NCBI GenBank assembly: GCA_903905735.1
Contig: CAIVHU010000031.1
Coordinates: 1-46,858 of the forward strand
Length of the DNA stretch: 46,858 nt
From: an uncultured beta proteobacterium
Lineage (GTDB): Bacteria; Pseudomonadota; Gammaproteobacteria; Burkholderiales; Burkholderiaceae_C
Direction of reading: 5' to 3'
A program made the translations under genes and the position numbers. Shown in pieces: positions 6,860 to 13,661 of the stretch (position 1 is the stretch's first letter; each line of letters begins with the position of its first letter). The notes below the pieces were generated by a model. That model made no database searches and was not told the origin of the DNA. It saw only the letters and a list, made by a program, of their open reading frames with translations.

Positions 6860-7144
6860 TTACACCGGCGAGTGGGTGCGTAGCCAGTCGCGCAAAGCCT
6901 CGTTCATACGGGTCTGCCAGCCTGCACCCGTCGCTCTGAAAGCGGCCAAAACGTCTGGGCTGTATCGCACCGCCACCTGCTCCTTGAGTGGCCCGCGATT
7001 AGGCCCGCGCGTGCGTGCGCGGCCAACCACCACACCACCTTGCTTGAGAACAGCGCCTTCCCAGTCAGAAACGCGCGTGCTCGGGCTGTCCGGATCGTTC
7101 ACCATTTCAGTTGGAATAGTTTTTCCAGTAGATGCGTTCTTCAT
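6860..7144 (-). CDS. brnA: BrnA-family antitoxin
   Basis: A 94-residue antitoxin of the BrnA family (DUF4415). The C-terminal ribbon-helix-helix region contains PDVLAAFRATGAGWQTRMNEALRDWL, which matches the family signature closely (long sequences shortened here). It should bind BrnT and repress the shared promoter. The start at 7144 (MKNASTGKTIP) is preferred over the upstream alternative at 7207 because family members begin here. It overlaps the end of brnT by 38 bases, an unusual but known arrangement for this module, with the toxin gene first. It lies in the interval between thiF-end repeats R2 and R3, on the opposite strand to thiF. Confidence 0.88.
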   Translation of the reverse strand: MKNASTGKTIPTEMVNDPDSPSTRVSDWEGAVLKQGGVVVGRARTRGPNRGPLKEQVAVRYSPDVLAAFRATGAGWQTRMNEALRDWLRTHSPV

Positions 7145-7379
7145 GCCTTTCTGCCTTTCTGATTGAAATAACGTGGTCTGCGTTGCCACGAGCGGTATGA
7201 ACCACAAACACCACAGTGCCGTTTAACAAGCCCAATGTTTGCAGCGGCAGTTCACCATAGGCATCACGCGCATCCTCGCGGGTGATGGTGAAGCCCTCAA
7301 AGATCGCTTCGCTCCCCAAGAAGTCAAAGCCATGTTTATTGATGTTGGCTTGGCGCTTGACTTCGTCGTAAGAGATCAT
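7107..7379 (-). CDS. brnT: BrnT-family toxin (ribonuclease)
   Basis: A 90-residue toxin of the BrnT family (DUF497), a RelE-like ribonuclease that cleaves RNA and arrests growth. The start MISYDEVKRQANINKHGFDF shows the family hallmark NxxKHG. The segment RGNADHVISIRKAERHEERIY contains the C-terminal Ile-Ser-x-Arg-Lys-Ala motif with basic catalytic residues. The protein is full length and looks intact. ATG 7379 is chosen over a TTG at 7385 because the sequence before it overlaps a candidate operator. The gene is upstream of brnA in the same transcript, so the transcript should be controlled by the BrnTA complex. Confidence 0.88.
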   Translation of the reverse strand: MISYDEVKRQANINKHGFDFLGSEAIFEGFTITREDARDAYGELPLQTLGLLNGTVVFVVHTARGNADHVISIRKAERHEERIYWKNYSN

Positions 7380-7386
7380 GAGCAAA

Positions 7387-7398
7387 TTGTATATGCAA
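7387..7398 (-). promoter_or_regulatory. Candidate BrnTA operator
   Basis: TTGTATATGCAA is a 12-bp palindrome with one mismatch lying 7 bases upstream of the brnT ATG and containing a TATACA-like -10 on the minus strand. The position fits autorepression by BrnA. The transcript would have almost no leader. Confidence 0.4.
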
Positions 7399-7419
7399 CT
7401 TGAGCAAAAGGAAATTTTT

Positions 7420-7607
7420 GGGCCTGCACTTTGACGCCCACCACCAGAAACTCAAACACACCTGTCGCCCCTTTGGCAACGCCAACACGCTGCAGCAACT
7501 GCTGCTAAAGTTCATCCGGCCGGTGCTGCAAGGTAAACACCCTGAGTAGCTATGTTTGCGATAGCTTCTGATGCTTATACAACGAGGGCTTTGAGGCAAT
7601 TTAACAA
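7420..7607 (+). repeat. thiF 3'-end repeat copy R3 (longest downstream copy)
   Basis: It matches thiF from 5361 to the stop and beyond and would encode the last 43 residues of the protein with Arg, Thr and Glu variants (for example HTCRPFGNANTLQQ and GKHPE). The shared sequence continues into the interspersed repeat up to about 7607. Substitutions of several percent show it is not a recent copy of R1. Confidence 0.88.
7547..7607 (+). repeat. Short interspersed repeat, copy 2
   Basis: TAGCTATGTTTGCGATAGCT followed by GAGGGCTTTGAGGCAATTTA aligns with copy 1 at 5488. It begins at the stop codon of the thiF fragment, just as copy 1 begins at the real thiF stop, so the two were duplicated together. 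Confidence 0.6.
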
Positions 7608-7613
7608 TCATGG

Positions 7614-7634
7614 ATGCCGGGTTGATCCCGGCAT
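7614..7634. repeat. REP-like hairpin
   Basis: ATGCCGGG (7614-7621) and CCCGGCAT (7627-7634) form a perfect 8-bp stem with loop TTGAT, followed by GACA. This resembles common extragenic palindromes. It lacks a T-tract on either strand. Its right half recurs at 6780-6791. Confidence 0.65.
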
Positions 7635-7665
7635 GACACCAGTGGCAAAAGGCTCCTTGCTCGCG

Positions 7666-8007
7666 TCAGTGGCGTTTTGGTGTGACTTTTGAAAATTCAG
7701 CAATCAATTCGGAAATGCGTACCATGGCGGATTGATATACGGCGCTGTCCTCGCGTTTATCAACGGCCATCACCATCACCGTGAGAATGTCGTCCTGAAC
7801 GCCATAAACCAGGCGATAGCCCTGCTTGCGAAGTTTGATTTTGTAATGACCAGCGAGTGCGCCGTGCAACTCGCCGCCGGGCACATGCGGGTTGTCCAGC
7901 CGCTTCTTCAACAGTTTTCGCAGGGTCTCTTTGACCGACACATCCAGCGCCTGCCATTCTGCCCAGGCGCTTGGAACAAACTGCAGGCGGTACTTGTATG
8001 AAGCCAT
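7666..8007 (-). CDS. RelE/ParE-superfamily toxin
   Basis: A 113-residue toxin of the RelE/ParE superfamily. Most RelE members cut mRNA in the ribosomal A site, while ParE members poison gyrase. The order of elements is typical: an N-terminal strand (YRLQFVPSAWAEWQAL), two helices with VKETLRKLLKKRLDNP, then GHYKIKLRKQGYRLVYGVQDD and a final strand (LTVMVMAVDKRED). The Arg/Lys-rich strand RKQGYRLVY and the KRE near the end point to RelE rather than ParE. The C-terminal extension of about 25 residues is longer than usual. It follows its antitoxin by six bases and lies between thiF-end repeats R3 and R4. Confidence 0.88.
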   Translation of the reverse strand: MASYKYRLQFVPSAWAEWQALDVSVKETLRKLLKKRLDNPHVPGGELHGALAGHYKIKLRKQGYRLVYGVQDDILTVMVMAVDKREDSAVYQSAMVRISELIAEFSKVTPKRH

Positions 8008-8013
8008 CTTGGC

Positions 8014-8265
8014 TCAAATGGTATCGATATCGACTTCAATAGCGTGGGCACGCTCGCCCATGCGCGACAGCACGGTCCGGTGCAATTCCTGGTCTGACAG
8101 TTCTTCGAGCAGAGCCTCAAAGAGGGCCGGCTCAATCATGTAGAACGCAGCCTTGTTGTGGTTCAACACGGCCACAGGCTTGCTTTTGGCATCACGCAAC
8201 ACGGCAGCCGGATTTTTCTTGAATTCGGACATGCTGATCATGATGTCGGAAAAAATGGGTTGCAT
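8014..8265 (-). CDS. Phd/StbD-like antitoxin of the RelE-type toxin
   Basis: An 83-residue antitoxin with the Phd/YefM-StbD N-terminal fold. SMSEFKKNPAAVLRDAKSKPVAVLNHNKAAFYMIEP shows the pattern that forms the DNA-binding dimer (shown here in outline). The remaining 35 residues form an acidic toxin-binding tail (LEELSDQELHRTVL). GGAG lies eight bases before the ATG at 8265; a later ATG at 8241 is possible. It is first in a two-gene transcript with the RelE-like toxin. Directly repeated AGAGCTGAT boxes at the promoter suggest self-repression. Confidence 0.85.
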   Translation of the reverse strand: MQPIFSDIMISMSEFKKNPAAVLRDAKSKPVAVLNHNKAAFYMIEPALFEALLEELSDQELHRTVLSRMGERAHAIEVDIDTI

Positions 8266-8282
8266 AATTTAACTCCAATTTA

Positions 8283-8303
8283 AGAGCTGATTATAGAGCT
8301 GAT
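8283..8303 (-). promoter_or_regulatory. Promoter and direct-repeat operator of the RelE-type module
   Basis: AGAGCTGAT occurs at 8283-8291 and again at 8295-8303, 12 bases apart. A perfect minus-strand -10 box TATAAT (8290-8295) lies between and within them. No good -35 is visible. Confidence 0.45.
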
Positions 8304-8390
8304 AACTCCAGTGTGATCCCCGACGCCACGGCGACACCAGGTACCAAAATATAGGCTCAGATTAATTTTGCAGCCTTCAGACAAAGATTT

Positions 8391-8521
8391 GGGCACACCT
8401 GGCGCCCCTTTGGCAATGCCAACCCGCTGCAGCAACTGCTGCTGAAGTTCATCCGGCCGGTGCTACGGGGTGGGCAGCCCAAATAGCTGCGCGAAATATA
8501 GCGTTTAGCCCTTGCAAAGAT
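8391..8521 (+). repeat. thiF 3'-end repeat copy R4
   Basis: From 8394 it reads as the last 30 residues of ThiF (HTWRPFGNANPLQQLLLKF and onward, ending GGQPK) with its own stop at 8484. Then comes a shortened relative of the interspersed repeat (ATATAGCGTTTAGCCCTTG). Its variant residues differ from R1 and R3 but the Pro in NANPL is shared with R2. Confidence 0.82.
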
Positions 8522-8565
8522 ACGAAGATCATGGCGTGTTTGACCGTCATAATGTTCACGATAGA

Positions 8566-8593
8566 TTGCAAACTTTAAAAATGGCGGTATGAT
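8566..8593 (+). promoter_or_regulatory. Candidate promoter of hipBA
   Basis: TTGCAA (8566-8571) and TATGAT (8588-8593) are separated by 16 bases. Transcription would start near 8600, only a few bases before the ATG at 8604. AATGTTCA and GATGTTCA flank this region and could be operator half-sites. Confidence 0.4.
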
Positions 8594-8603
8594 GTTCATT
8601 ATC

Positions 8604-8876
8604 ATGGACAAAATAAGACTTCCCGCTGACCTTGGTAAGGCCATAGCCCAATACCGACAAGACAACAAGCTCTCGGCGGTCACTGTCTCGGCCAAAGCTG
8701 GGCGTAGCAGGACCGTGTTGCACAAGCTTGAGAGAGGGGAGGATGTGACCGTGACCTCCCTCTTCGATATTCTGCGCGCCATGGGACTTTACTTGAGTCT
8801 GCAAAAGGCAGGCATGCCGACCTTGGAGGAAATGCAGCGCCGCTTCGCCGCCGAGGAGGGTGATGATGCTGCCTGA
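8604..8876 (+). CDS. hipB: HipB-like antitoxin, XRE-type helix-turn-helix
   Basis: A 90-residue regulator with an XRE helix-turn-helix. LGKAIAQYRQDNKLSAVTVSAKAGRSRTVLHKLERGEDVTVTSLFDILRAMGL follows the HipB pattern (outlined). It would bind HipA and repress the operon. ATG 8604 is preferred to 8589 or 8592 because the likely -10 box covers 8588-8593. The gene overlaps hipA by 11 bases. Several hydrophobic positions of the recognition helix are conserved, and the tail LEEMQRRFAAEEGDD is acidic. It follows the last thiF-end repeat (R4). Confidence 0.85.
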   Translation: MDKIRLPADLGKAIAQYRQDNKLSAVTVSAKAGRSRTVLHKLERGEDVTVTSLFDILRAMGLYLSLQKAGMPTLEEMQRRFAAEEGDDAA

Positions 8877-10110
8877 GCGAATCCGCCTGCTCGATGTGGA
8901 TGTGAATGGTTCGCGCAGCGGGCGACTGGCGCACGCATCGACCTACACGTTCGACTATCACCGCGACGACCCGGCCCAACTCAGCCTGTCTCTGCTCATG
9001 CCCGCGAGCATCCTGCACTTTGACGGCGGTGGTGCCCTGTTTCCCGTCATGGACATGAACCTGCCCGAAGGCTACCTGTTTCAGCAAATTCGCGAGTTTT
9101 TCCCCAAGCAGCCCATCACGCCGATGCACCTTCTTGCCCTCATGGGTAACAACGGTATCGGTCGCCTGGGCTATCGCCTTCCGGATGCCCCCATCCCACA
9201 AGCGGTGGCGGTGGTCAACAAGGCCGACTTGCTGACCAGTGCCAATGGCCCCGCGCTGTTCCAGGACCTGATGCACGCGTACCTGTCCACCGGCGCCGGT
9301 ATTTCTGGCATTCAACCCAAGATCATGGTGCCTGACCGGATCACGGTGCCGGTGCCGGTGCCGACGCTTATTGTGAAGATGGCTGCCGAGCGCTATCCCG
9401 GCTTGTCTGCCAACGAGTTCATGTGCCTGAGCGCCGCGAAGGCGGCGGGAATCCAGGTGGCACCGTTCGATCTTTCCGAAGACGGCTCGCTGCTGGTCAT
9501 CGAGCGCTTTGACATTGCGCCCGATGGCTCACGTCTCGGCTTTGAGGATGCGGCTTCGCTCATGGGCCAGCGGGTTCGCGATACGCTCTCAGACCGAAAG
9601 TACCACGGCAGCTACGAGCGCATCGTTTCTGCCTTGAAATTGATCAACCTGCCGGATGCTGAACTGGCACTTTTTTTCGAGCAGGTTGCCTTCATGGTGA
9701 TGGTCCGCAATGGTGACGGGCATCTCAAAAACTACGGTGTTCTTTACAGCAACAACGATGACCTGCGCCTTGCGCCCATGTTTGATGTGGTGAGCACCTC
9801 GATTTACAAGTACCAGCGCTATGACGGTGGCCCGGAACTTGAGGATCACACCATGGCGCTCAAGCTTTTTGCGGGCTCGAAGGGATCCAAGGTGTATCCG
9901 TCACCGGCGGAGCTTCTGGATTTTGGGCGGCGAGTCTGTGGCGTTTCTGACCCCAAAGCTGTGGTCCAGCGCATCGCACAGGGCATGACGCAGACACTCG
10001 ACAAGTCGCGTAGCGACCACCGCATTTCGGCACATTTGCGTGAACGAGTCAGTTCAGCGTGGGAGCAGGGGCTCATGCTGGCCAAAGAGATCGCCCGCGG
10101 CGCCCATTGA
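8866..10110 (+). CDS. hipA: HipA-family toxin, serine/threonine kinase
   Basis: A 414-residue HipA-type kinase. E. coli HipA phosphorylates glutamyl-tRNA synthetase and triggers dormancy; the target here is not known. The N-terminal domain (DVDVNGSRSGRLAH to GIGRLGYRL) and the hinge ISGIQPKIMVPDR are visible. The kinase core has LIVKMAAERYPGLSANEFMC with an ATP-binding Lys, the catalytic loop NGDGHLKNYGVL (Asp as base) and the metal-binding APMFDVVS. All expected elements are present, so it should be active. ATG 8866 is six bases after an AGGAGG inside hipB, better placed than GTG 8860 or ATG 8863. It is co-transcribed with hipB. Confidence 0.92.
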   Translation: MLPERIRLLDVDVNGSRSGRLAHASTYTFDYHRDDPAQLSLSLLMPASILHFDGGGALFPVMDMNLPEGYLFQQIREFFPKQPITPMHLLALMGNNGIGRLGYRLPDAPIPQAVAVVNKADLLTSANGPALFQDLMHAYLSTGAGISGIQPKIMVPDRITVPVPVPTLIVKMAAERYPGLSANEFMCLSAAKAAGIQVAPFDLSEDGSLLVIERFDIAPDGSRLGFEDAASLMGQRVRDTLSDRKYHGSYERIVSALKLINLPDAELALFFEQVAFMVMVRNGDGHLKNYGVLYSNNDDLRLAPMFDVVSTSIYKYQRYDGGPELEDHTMALKLFAGSKGSKVYPSPAELLDFGRRVCGVSDPKAVVQRIAQGMTQTLDKSRSDHRISAHLRERVSSAWEQGLMLAKEIARGAH

Positions 10111-10443
10111 TACGTCAAAGCAGCCCAAAGCGGCTCATATGGCATCCTTTAGCTATTTTTTATATAGCAGTTAACCCTTCCTGGTATGAGCTTGATTGTA
10201 TTTTGCACATACATCTAACACCTGTCCATCGCCCTCACAATGGCGTCCGACTGTCATGGAGGGCTTGAACTTTTCTTCCCAGGACACACGCCGTCAGCTC
10301 ACTCATTTTTTGAGACATCCAGATCGTCCAGCGCAACGGATTTGTTTTCCGCCGCAGACTTGCAGCTTAAATGCGTTATATTGCCTTAACATCCGCTTTT
10401 CGTTTTTCTGCGTCTTGCATTGGCCTCACCCAGGGGATTTATC
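10111..10443. other. Gene-free leader of the exosortase operon
   Basis: No gene is seen in these 333 bases. They must contain the promoter of the XrtA operon and a likely long leader. A partial interspersed repeat (TAGCTAT at 10150-10156, ATAGCAG at 10164-10170, then AACCCTTCCTGG) lies just behind hipA. I found no convincing sigma-70 or sigma-54 promoter; a GG/GC pair at 10152 has the wrong spacing. Confidence 0.5.
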
Positions 10444-11085
10444 TTGAACAGCTTCATATCTACCGCATCGATCTTCAAGCGTCTTGCCCGCGTTGTAGGG
10501 ATCTGCCTGGCTGCCATCTGGCTCGCTGGCTGCGCTACCAGCGGCAACTACCCCGCCGCGCCCACCATGGCGGCGACACCTGATTACAACTACATCGTGG
10601 GCCCGGGTGACAACCTGAATATCATCGTCTGGCGCAACCCCGAGTTATCCATGTCCGTACCGGTGCGCCCTGACGGCAAACTGTCCACCCCGCTGGTGGA
10701 CGAACTGGTGGTACAGGGCAAAACTTCCACCGAGATCGCACGCGATGTTGAAAAGGCCTTGAGCAAGCTGGTGCGTGACCCCGTCGTAACGGTGATCGTG
10801 ACCGGCTTTGTGGGCCCCTACAGCGAACAGATTCGTGTGGTAGGCGAGGCTGCCAAGCCGCAAGCCCTGCCGTACAAGCAAAAGATGACTCTACTGGACG
10901 TGATGATCGCCGTAGGTGGTCTGACCGATTTTGCTGACGGCAACGGTGCCTCCATCACACGTGCATCGGAGGGCGACAAGCGGTATTCGGTGCGCCTGAA
11001 AGACCTGATCAAGCGCGGCGACATTTCGGCGAATGTCGAGATGAAGCCGGGTGATGTACTGATCATTCCCCAAGGCTGGTTCTAA
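10444..11085 (+). CDS. Exopolysaccharide export lipoprotein, XrtA system-associated (Wza-like)
   Basis: This outer-membrane-linked polysaccharide export protein of 213 residues belongs to the Wza/BexD family as found in exosortase A loci. A lipoprotein signal ends in LAGC with the lipidated Cys at residue 30. The poly-export domain follows (YIVGPGDNLNIIVWRNPELS to VTVIVTGFVG), then an SLBB-like domain (IRVVGEAAKPQALPY to GDVLIIPQGWF). The TTG start at 10444 is chosen because AGGGGA lies six bases upstream; an upstream TTG at 10420 has no such site. It is the first gene of the ten-gene operon. It lacks Wza's C-terminal helix, like other short members. It should form the export channel together with the outer-membrane protein at 13658. 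Confidence 0.92.
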   Translation: MNSFISTASIFKRLARVVGICLAAIWLAGCATSGNYPAAPTMAATPDYNYIVGPGDNLNIIVWRNPELSMSVPVRPDGKLSTPLVDELVVQGKTSTEIARDVEKALSKLVRDPVVTVIVTGFVGPYSEQIRVVGEAAKPQALPYKQKMTLLDVMIAVGGLTDFADGNGASITRASEGDKRYSVRLKDLIKRGDISANVEMKPGDVLIIPQGWF

Positions 11086-11158
11086 ATTATCAACTTCACT
11101 GACCAGGCTCCGCGTGAGCTTGGTCGGCTTTGTGATGTCTTTCCCTTGAATAACAAAA

Positions 11159-12730
11159 ATGCCCATGGATGAGCTGATTGGCCAGATAACAACCATCACC
11201 CGCGGCATGTGGAAGCACCGCTGGAGCGGTTTGCTGGCCGCTTGGCTGGTGGCCTTGGTGGGTGCTGCAGTGGTGATGGCGGTGCCCGACAAGTACGAGG
11301 CCAGTGCACGTATTTATGTGGACACACAGTCCATTTTGAAGCCTTTGATGTCAGGCTTGGCGGTGCAGCCCAATGTTGAGCAACAGGTGATGATGCTGAG
11401 TCGCACGCTGATCACCCGTCCGAACGTTGAAAAGCTCATTCGCATGGCCGATCTGGACTTGGGTAACACGACCAAAGCGGCGCAAGAGGCCTTGATTGAT
11501 CAGGTCACCAATACCCTGGAGATTAAAAATATCGGGCGAGACAACATTTACACCCTGTCCTATAGGGACCCGAGCCCCGAAAGAGCTAAAAAAGTGGTGC
11601 AGTCGTTGGTATCCATATTTGTCGAGTCCAGCATGGGCAGTTCGCGCCAGGACTCCGACGCTGCCAAGAAGTTCCTTGAAGAGCAGATCAAAACCTACGT
11701 CGGCAAGCTGGAAGATGCCGAGGCGCGGCTCAAGGAATTCAAGCTGCGCAACATCAGCCTGGCGACAGCTGACGGCCAGGACATGGCCGGACAGCTCGGC
11801 GCTATCAAGGCACAACTTCAGCAAGCCCGCCTGGACTTGAACGAGGCTGAGAATGCCCGTGATGCGGCCAAAAAGCAGCTTGATCTGGAAAGAGCAGCCA
11901 ACACCAAGAGTCTCATGTCGGACACGTCAGCATCCATTGCCACCCCCGACATTGATGCCCGTATTGATGCCCAGAAGCGCAACCTGGACGCCCTGCTGCA
12001 GCGCTTCACCGAACAGCACCCTGATGTGATCGGTGCGCGCCGTCTGATCAAGGATCTGGAAGACCAGAAGCGCAAGGAAATCCAGGAACTACGCAAGGCC
12101 GCACTGGCCAACCCCACAGCAGCGCCGGCCAACAATTCTTTGGCTTACCAGGAACTCAGCCGCGTGATGGCCACCTCTGAGGTGCAGGTGGCATCGCTCA
12201 GAGCCCGCGTGAGCGAGTATGAAGCGCGCTACGCCAAGGCCCTTGAAGGCATGAAAGTGGCACCGCAAATCGAGGCCGAACTGGCGCAACTGAACCGCGA
12301 TTACGACATCAACAAGAAAAATTACACCGACCTGGTCTCGCGGCGTGAGTCGGCCACCATGTCGGGCGACCTGGATAGCGCCACCGGCGTGGCGGATTTC
12401 CGCCTGATTGACCCGCCCCGTGCCTCGCCCAAGCCCGTAGCACCCAACCGTTTGCTGTTGATGCCACTGGCATTGGTGGCTGCCTTGGGTGCGGGCCTGG
12501 GTGTCACCTTCCTGCTCAGCCAGATCCGGGCGGTGTTCTACGATGCGTATGCCATGAGCGAATCACTGGGCCTGCCCTTACTGGGCGTGGTATCGCTTGT
12601 GGTTGACGATGGCACCGCACAGCGGCGCAAATCCGAGTTGAAAAAGTTTTTGGCGGCTACAGCAGCTTTGATCGTGGTCTTCGGCCTCGGCATGACGGCG
12701 CTGTTCCTGATGTCCAACCGGGCGGGATGA
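11159..12730 (+). CDS. XrtA system polysaccharide chain-length determinant (Wzz-like)
   Basis: A 523-residue inner-membrane polysaccharide co-polymerase. A short cytoplasmic N-terminus is followed by a transmembrane helix (LLAAWLVALVGAAVVMAV, about 25-42) and the Wzz domain (ASARIYVDTQSILKPLMSGLAV). A long periplasmic coiled coil covers about residues 165-410 (FLEEQIKTYVGKLEDAEARLKE and repeats). Near the C-terminus comes the family PPRASPKPVAPNRLL motif, then a helix (about 435-455). An extra C-terminal helix (about 497-517) follows. It sets polymer length together with the tyrosine kinase encoded four bases later. No strong ribosome-binding site is seen; ATG 11165 is an alternative start. 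Confidence 0.92.
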   Translation: MPMDELIGQITTITRGMWKHRWSGLLAAWLVALVGAAVVMAVPDKYEASARIYVDTQSILKPLMSGLAVQPNVEQQVMMLSRTLITRPNVEKLIRMADLDLGNTTKAAQEALIDQVTNTLEIKNIGRDNIYTLSYRDPSPERAKKVVQSLVSIFVESSMGSSRQDSDAAKKFLEEQIKTYVGKLEDAEARLKEFKLRNISLATADGQDMAGQLGAIKAQLQQARLDLNEAENARDAAKKQLDLERAANTKSLMSDTSASIATPDIDARIDAQKRNLDALLQRFTEQHPDVIGARRLIKDLEDQKRKEIQELRKAALANPTAAPANNSLAYQELSRVMATSEVQVASLRARVSEYEARYAKALEGMKVAPQIEAELAQLNRDYDINKKNYTDLVSRRESATMSGDLDSATGVADFRLIDPPRASPKPVAPNRLLLMPLALVAALGAGLGVTFLLSQIRAVFYDAYAMSESLGLPLLGVVSLVVDDGTAQRRKSELKKFLAATAALIVVFGLGMTALFLMSNRAG

Positions 12731-12734
12731 ATCT

Positions 12735-13661
12735 ATGAGTAGCTTGATTGAACAGGCAGCCAGACGACTGGAACAACTGCGCCAGGCGGGTGTGGATATG
12801 CCTGCCGCAACCCCGGCGGCGGCATCGCCTGCGCAGCGATTTATTGCGTCTCAAACACCCGGCGAACCACCCGAACCGCCCAAGCCGGTGGTCACCTCAC
12901 GCCGGGTTGAACTGGATCTGGAGTCCATGGCAGAAGCTGGCATCATCAACCCCAATTCGCCACGTTCAGAGATTGCAGACCAATACCGCGTGATCAAGCG
13001 CCCGCTGATCAAGAACGCCATGGGCAAAGGTGCCTCCATCATCGCCAACGGCAACCTGATCATGGTCACCAGCGCTCTGCCCGGCGAGGGCAAGAGCTTC
13101 ACCTCCATCAACTTGGCCATGAGCATTGCCACTGAGTTGGACAACACAGTGATGCTAGTTGATGCCGACGTGGCGCGCCCCTCCATCATGCGTATGCTTG
13201 GCTTACCTAATGGCCCGGGCCTGCTTGATCTGGTACTGGACGACCAGTTGGACATGTCATCCGTATTGCTCAAAACCAATGTCGAGAAACTGACCATTTT
13301 GCCCAGCGGCACGCCTCACCCCCGCGCCACTGAACTGCTGGCCAGCGATGCCATGGTCAGGCTGCTGGAAGACATGGCGGCACGCTACCCGGACCGCATC
13401 ATCGTCTTTGATTCGCCTCCCCTGCTGATCACCACCGAATCGCGCGTGCTGGCCACCCATATGGGGCAGATCGTGCTGGTGGTGCATGCTGGCAAGACCC
13501 TGCAGTCAGAGGTCAAGCAAGCCTTGGGGACCATTGAATCGTGCCCTGTGAAGTTGCTGCTGCTCAACCGCGCCAGTTCCCTTTTCAAGGGCGGCTATGG
13601 GTATAACTATGGTTACGCCAGCGGTTATGGCTACGGTAAACAGGAAGAGCAGGCAGCATGA
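12735..13661 (+). CDS. XrtA-associated tyrosine autokinase (BY-kinase)
   Basis: A 308-residue cytoplasmic BY-kinase that partners the chain-length protein. Walker A is ALPGEGKS (about residue 118), Walker A' is VMLVDADVARPS and Walker B is IIVFDSPPLL. A Tyr cluster lies at the C-terminus (GYGYNYGYASGYGYG), the site of cyclic autophosphorylation that controls assembly. The N-terminal 90 residues (LEQAARR type, Pro-rich) link to the Wzz-like partner. It lacks membrane helices of its own, as in the split Gram-positive and XrtA type. The gene overlaps the next by four bases (ATGA). Confidence 0.92.
   Translation: MSSLIEQAARRLEQLRQAGVDMPAATPAAASPAQRFIASQTPGEPPEPPKPVVTSRRVELDLESMAEAGIINPNSPRSEIADQYRVIKRPLIKNAMGKGASIIANGNLIMVTSALPGEGKSFTSINLAMSIATELDNTVMLVDADVARPSIMRMLGLPNGPGLLDLVLDDQLDMSSVLLKTNVEKLTILPSGTPHPRATELLASDAMVRLLEDMAARYPDRIIVFDSPPLLITTESRVLATHMGQIVLVVHAGKTLQSEVKQALGTIESCPVKLLLLNRASSLFKGGYGYNYGYASGYGYGKQEEQAA

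Noticed and set aside
6648..7166. 172-codon + frame over R2 and brnA
   Set aside because: It consists of a thiF relic in the wrong frame and the complement of brnA; no protein family fits.
7614..7634. REP-like hairpin as part of a CRISPR array
   Set aside because: There is one full copy and one half copy, with no regular spacing or spacers and no cas genes in the window.
5361..8521. Reading the thiF-end repeats as phage or integrative-element attachment sites
   Set aside because: No integrase, recombinase or element genes lie between the copies, the left borders all differ and R2 includes an internal thiF piece. Kept only as one alternative for the cassette array.
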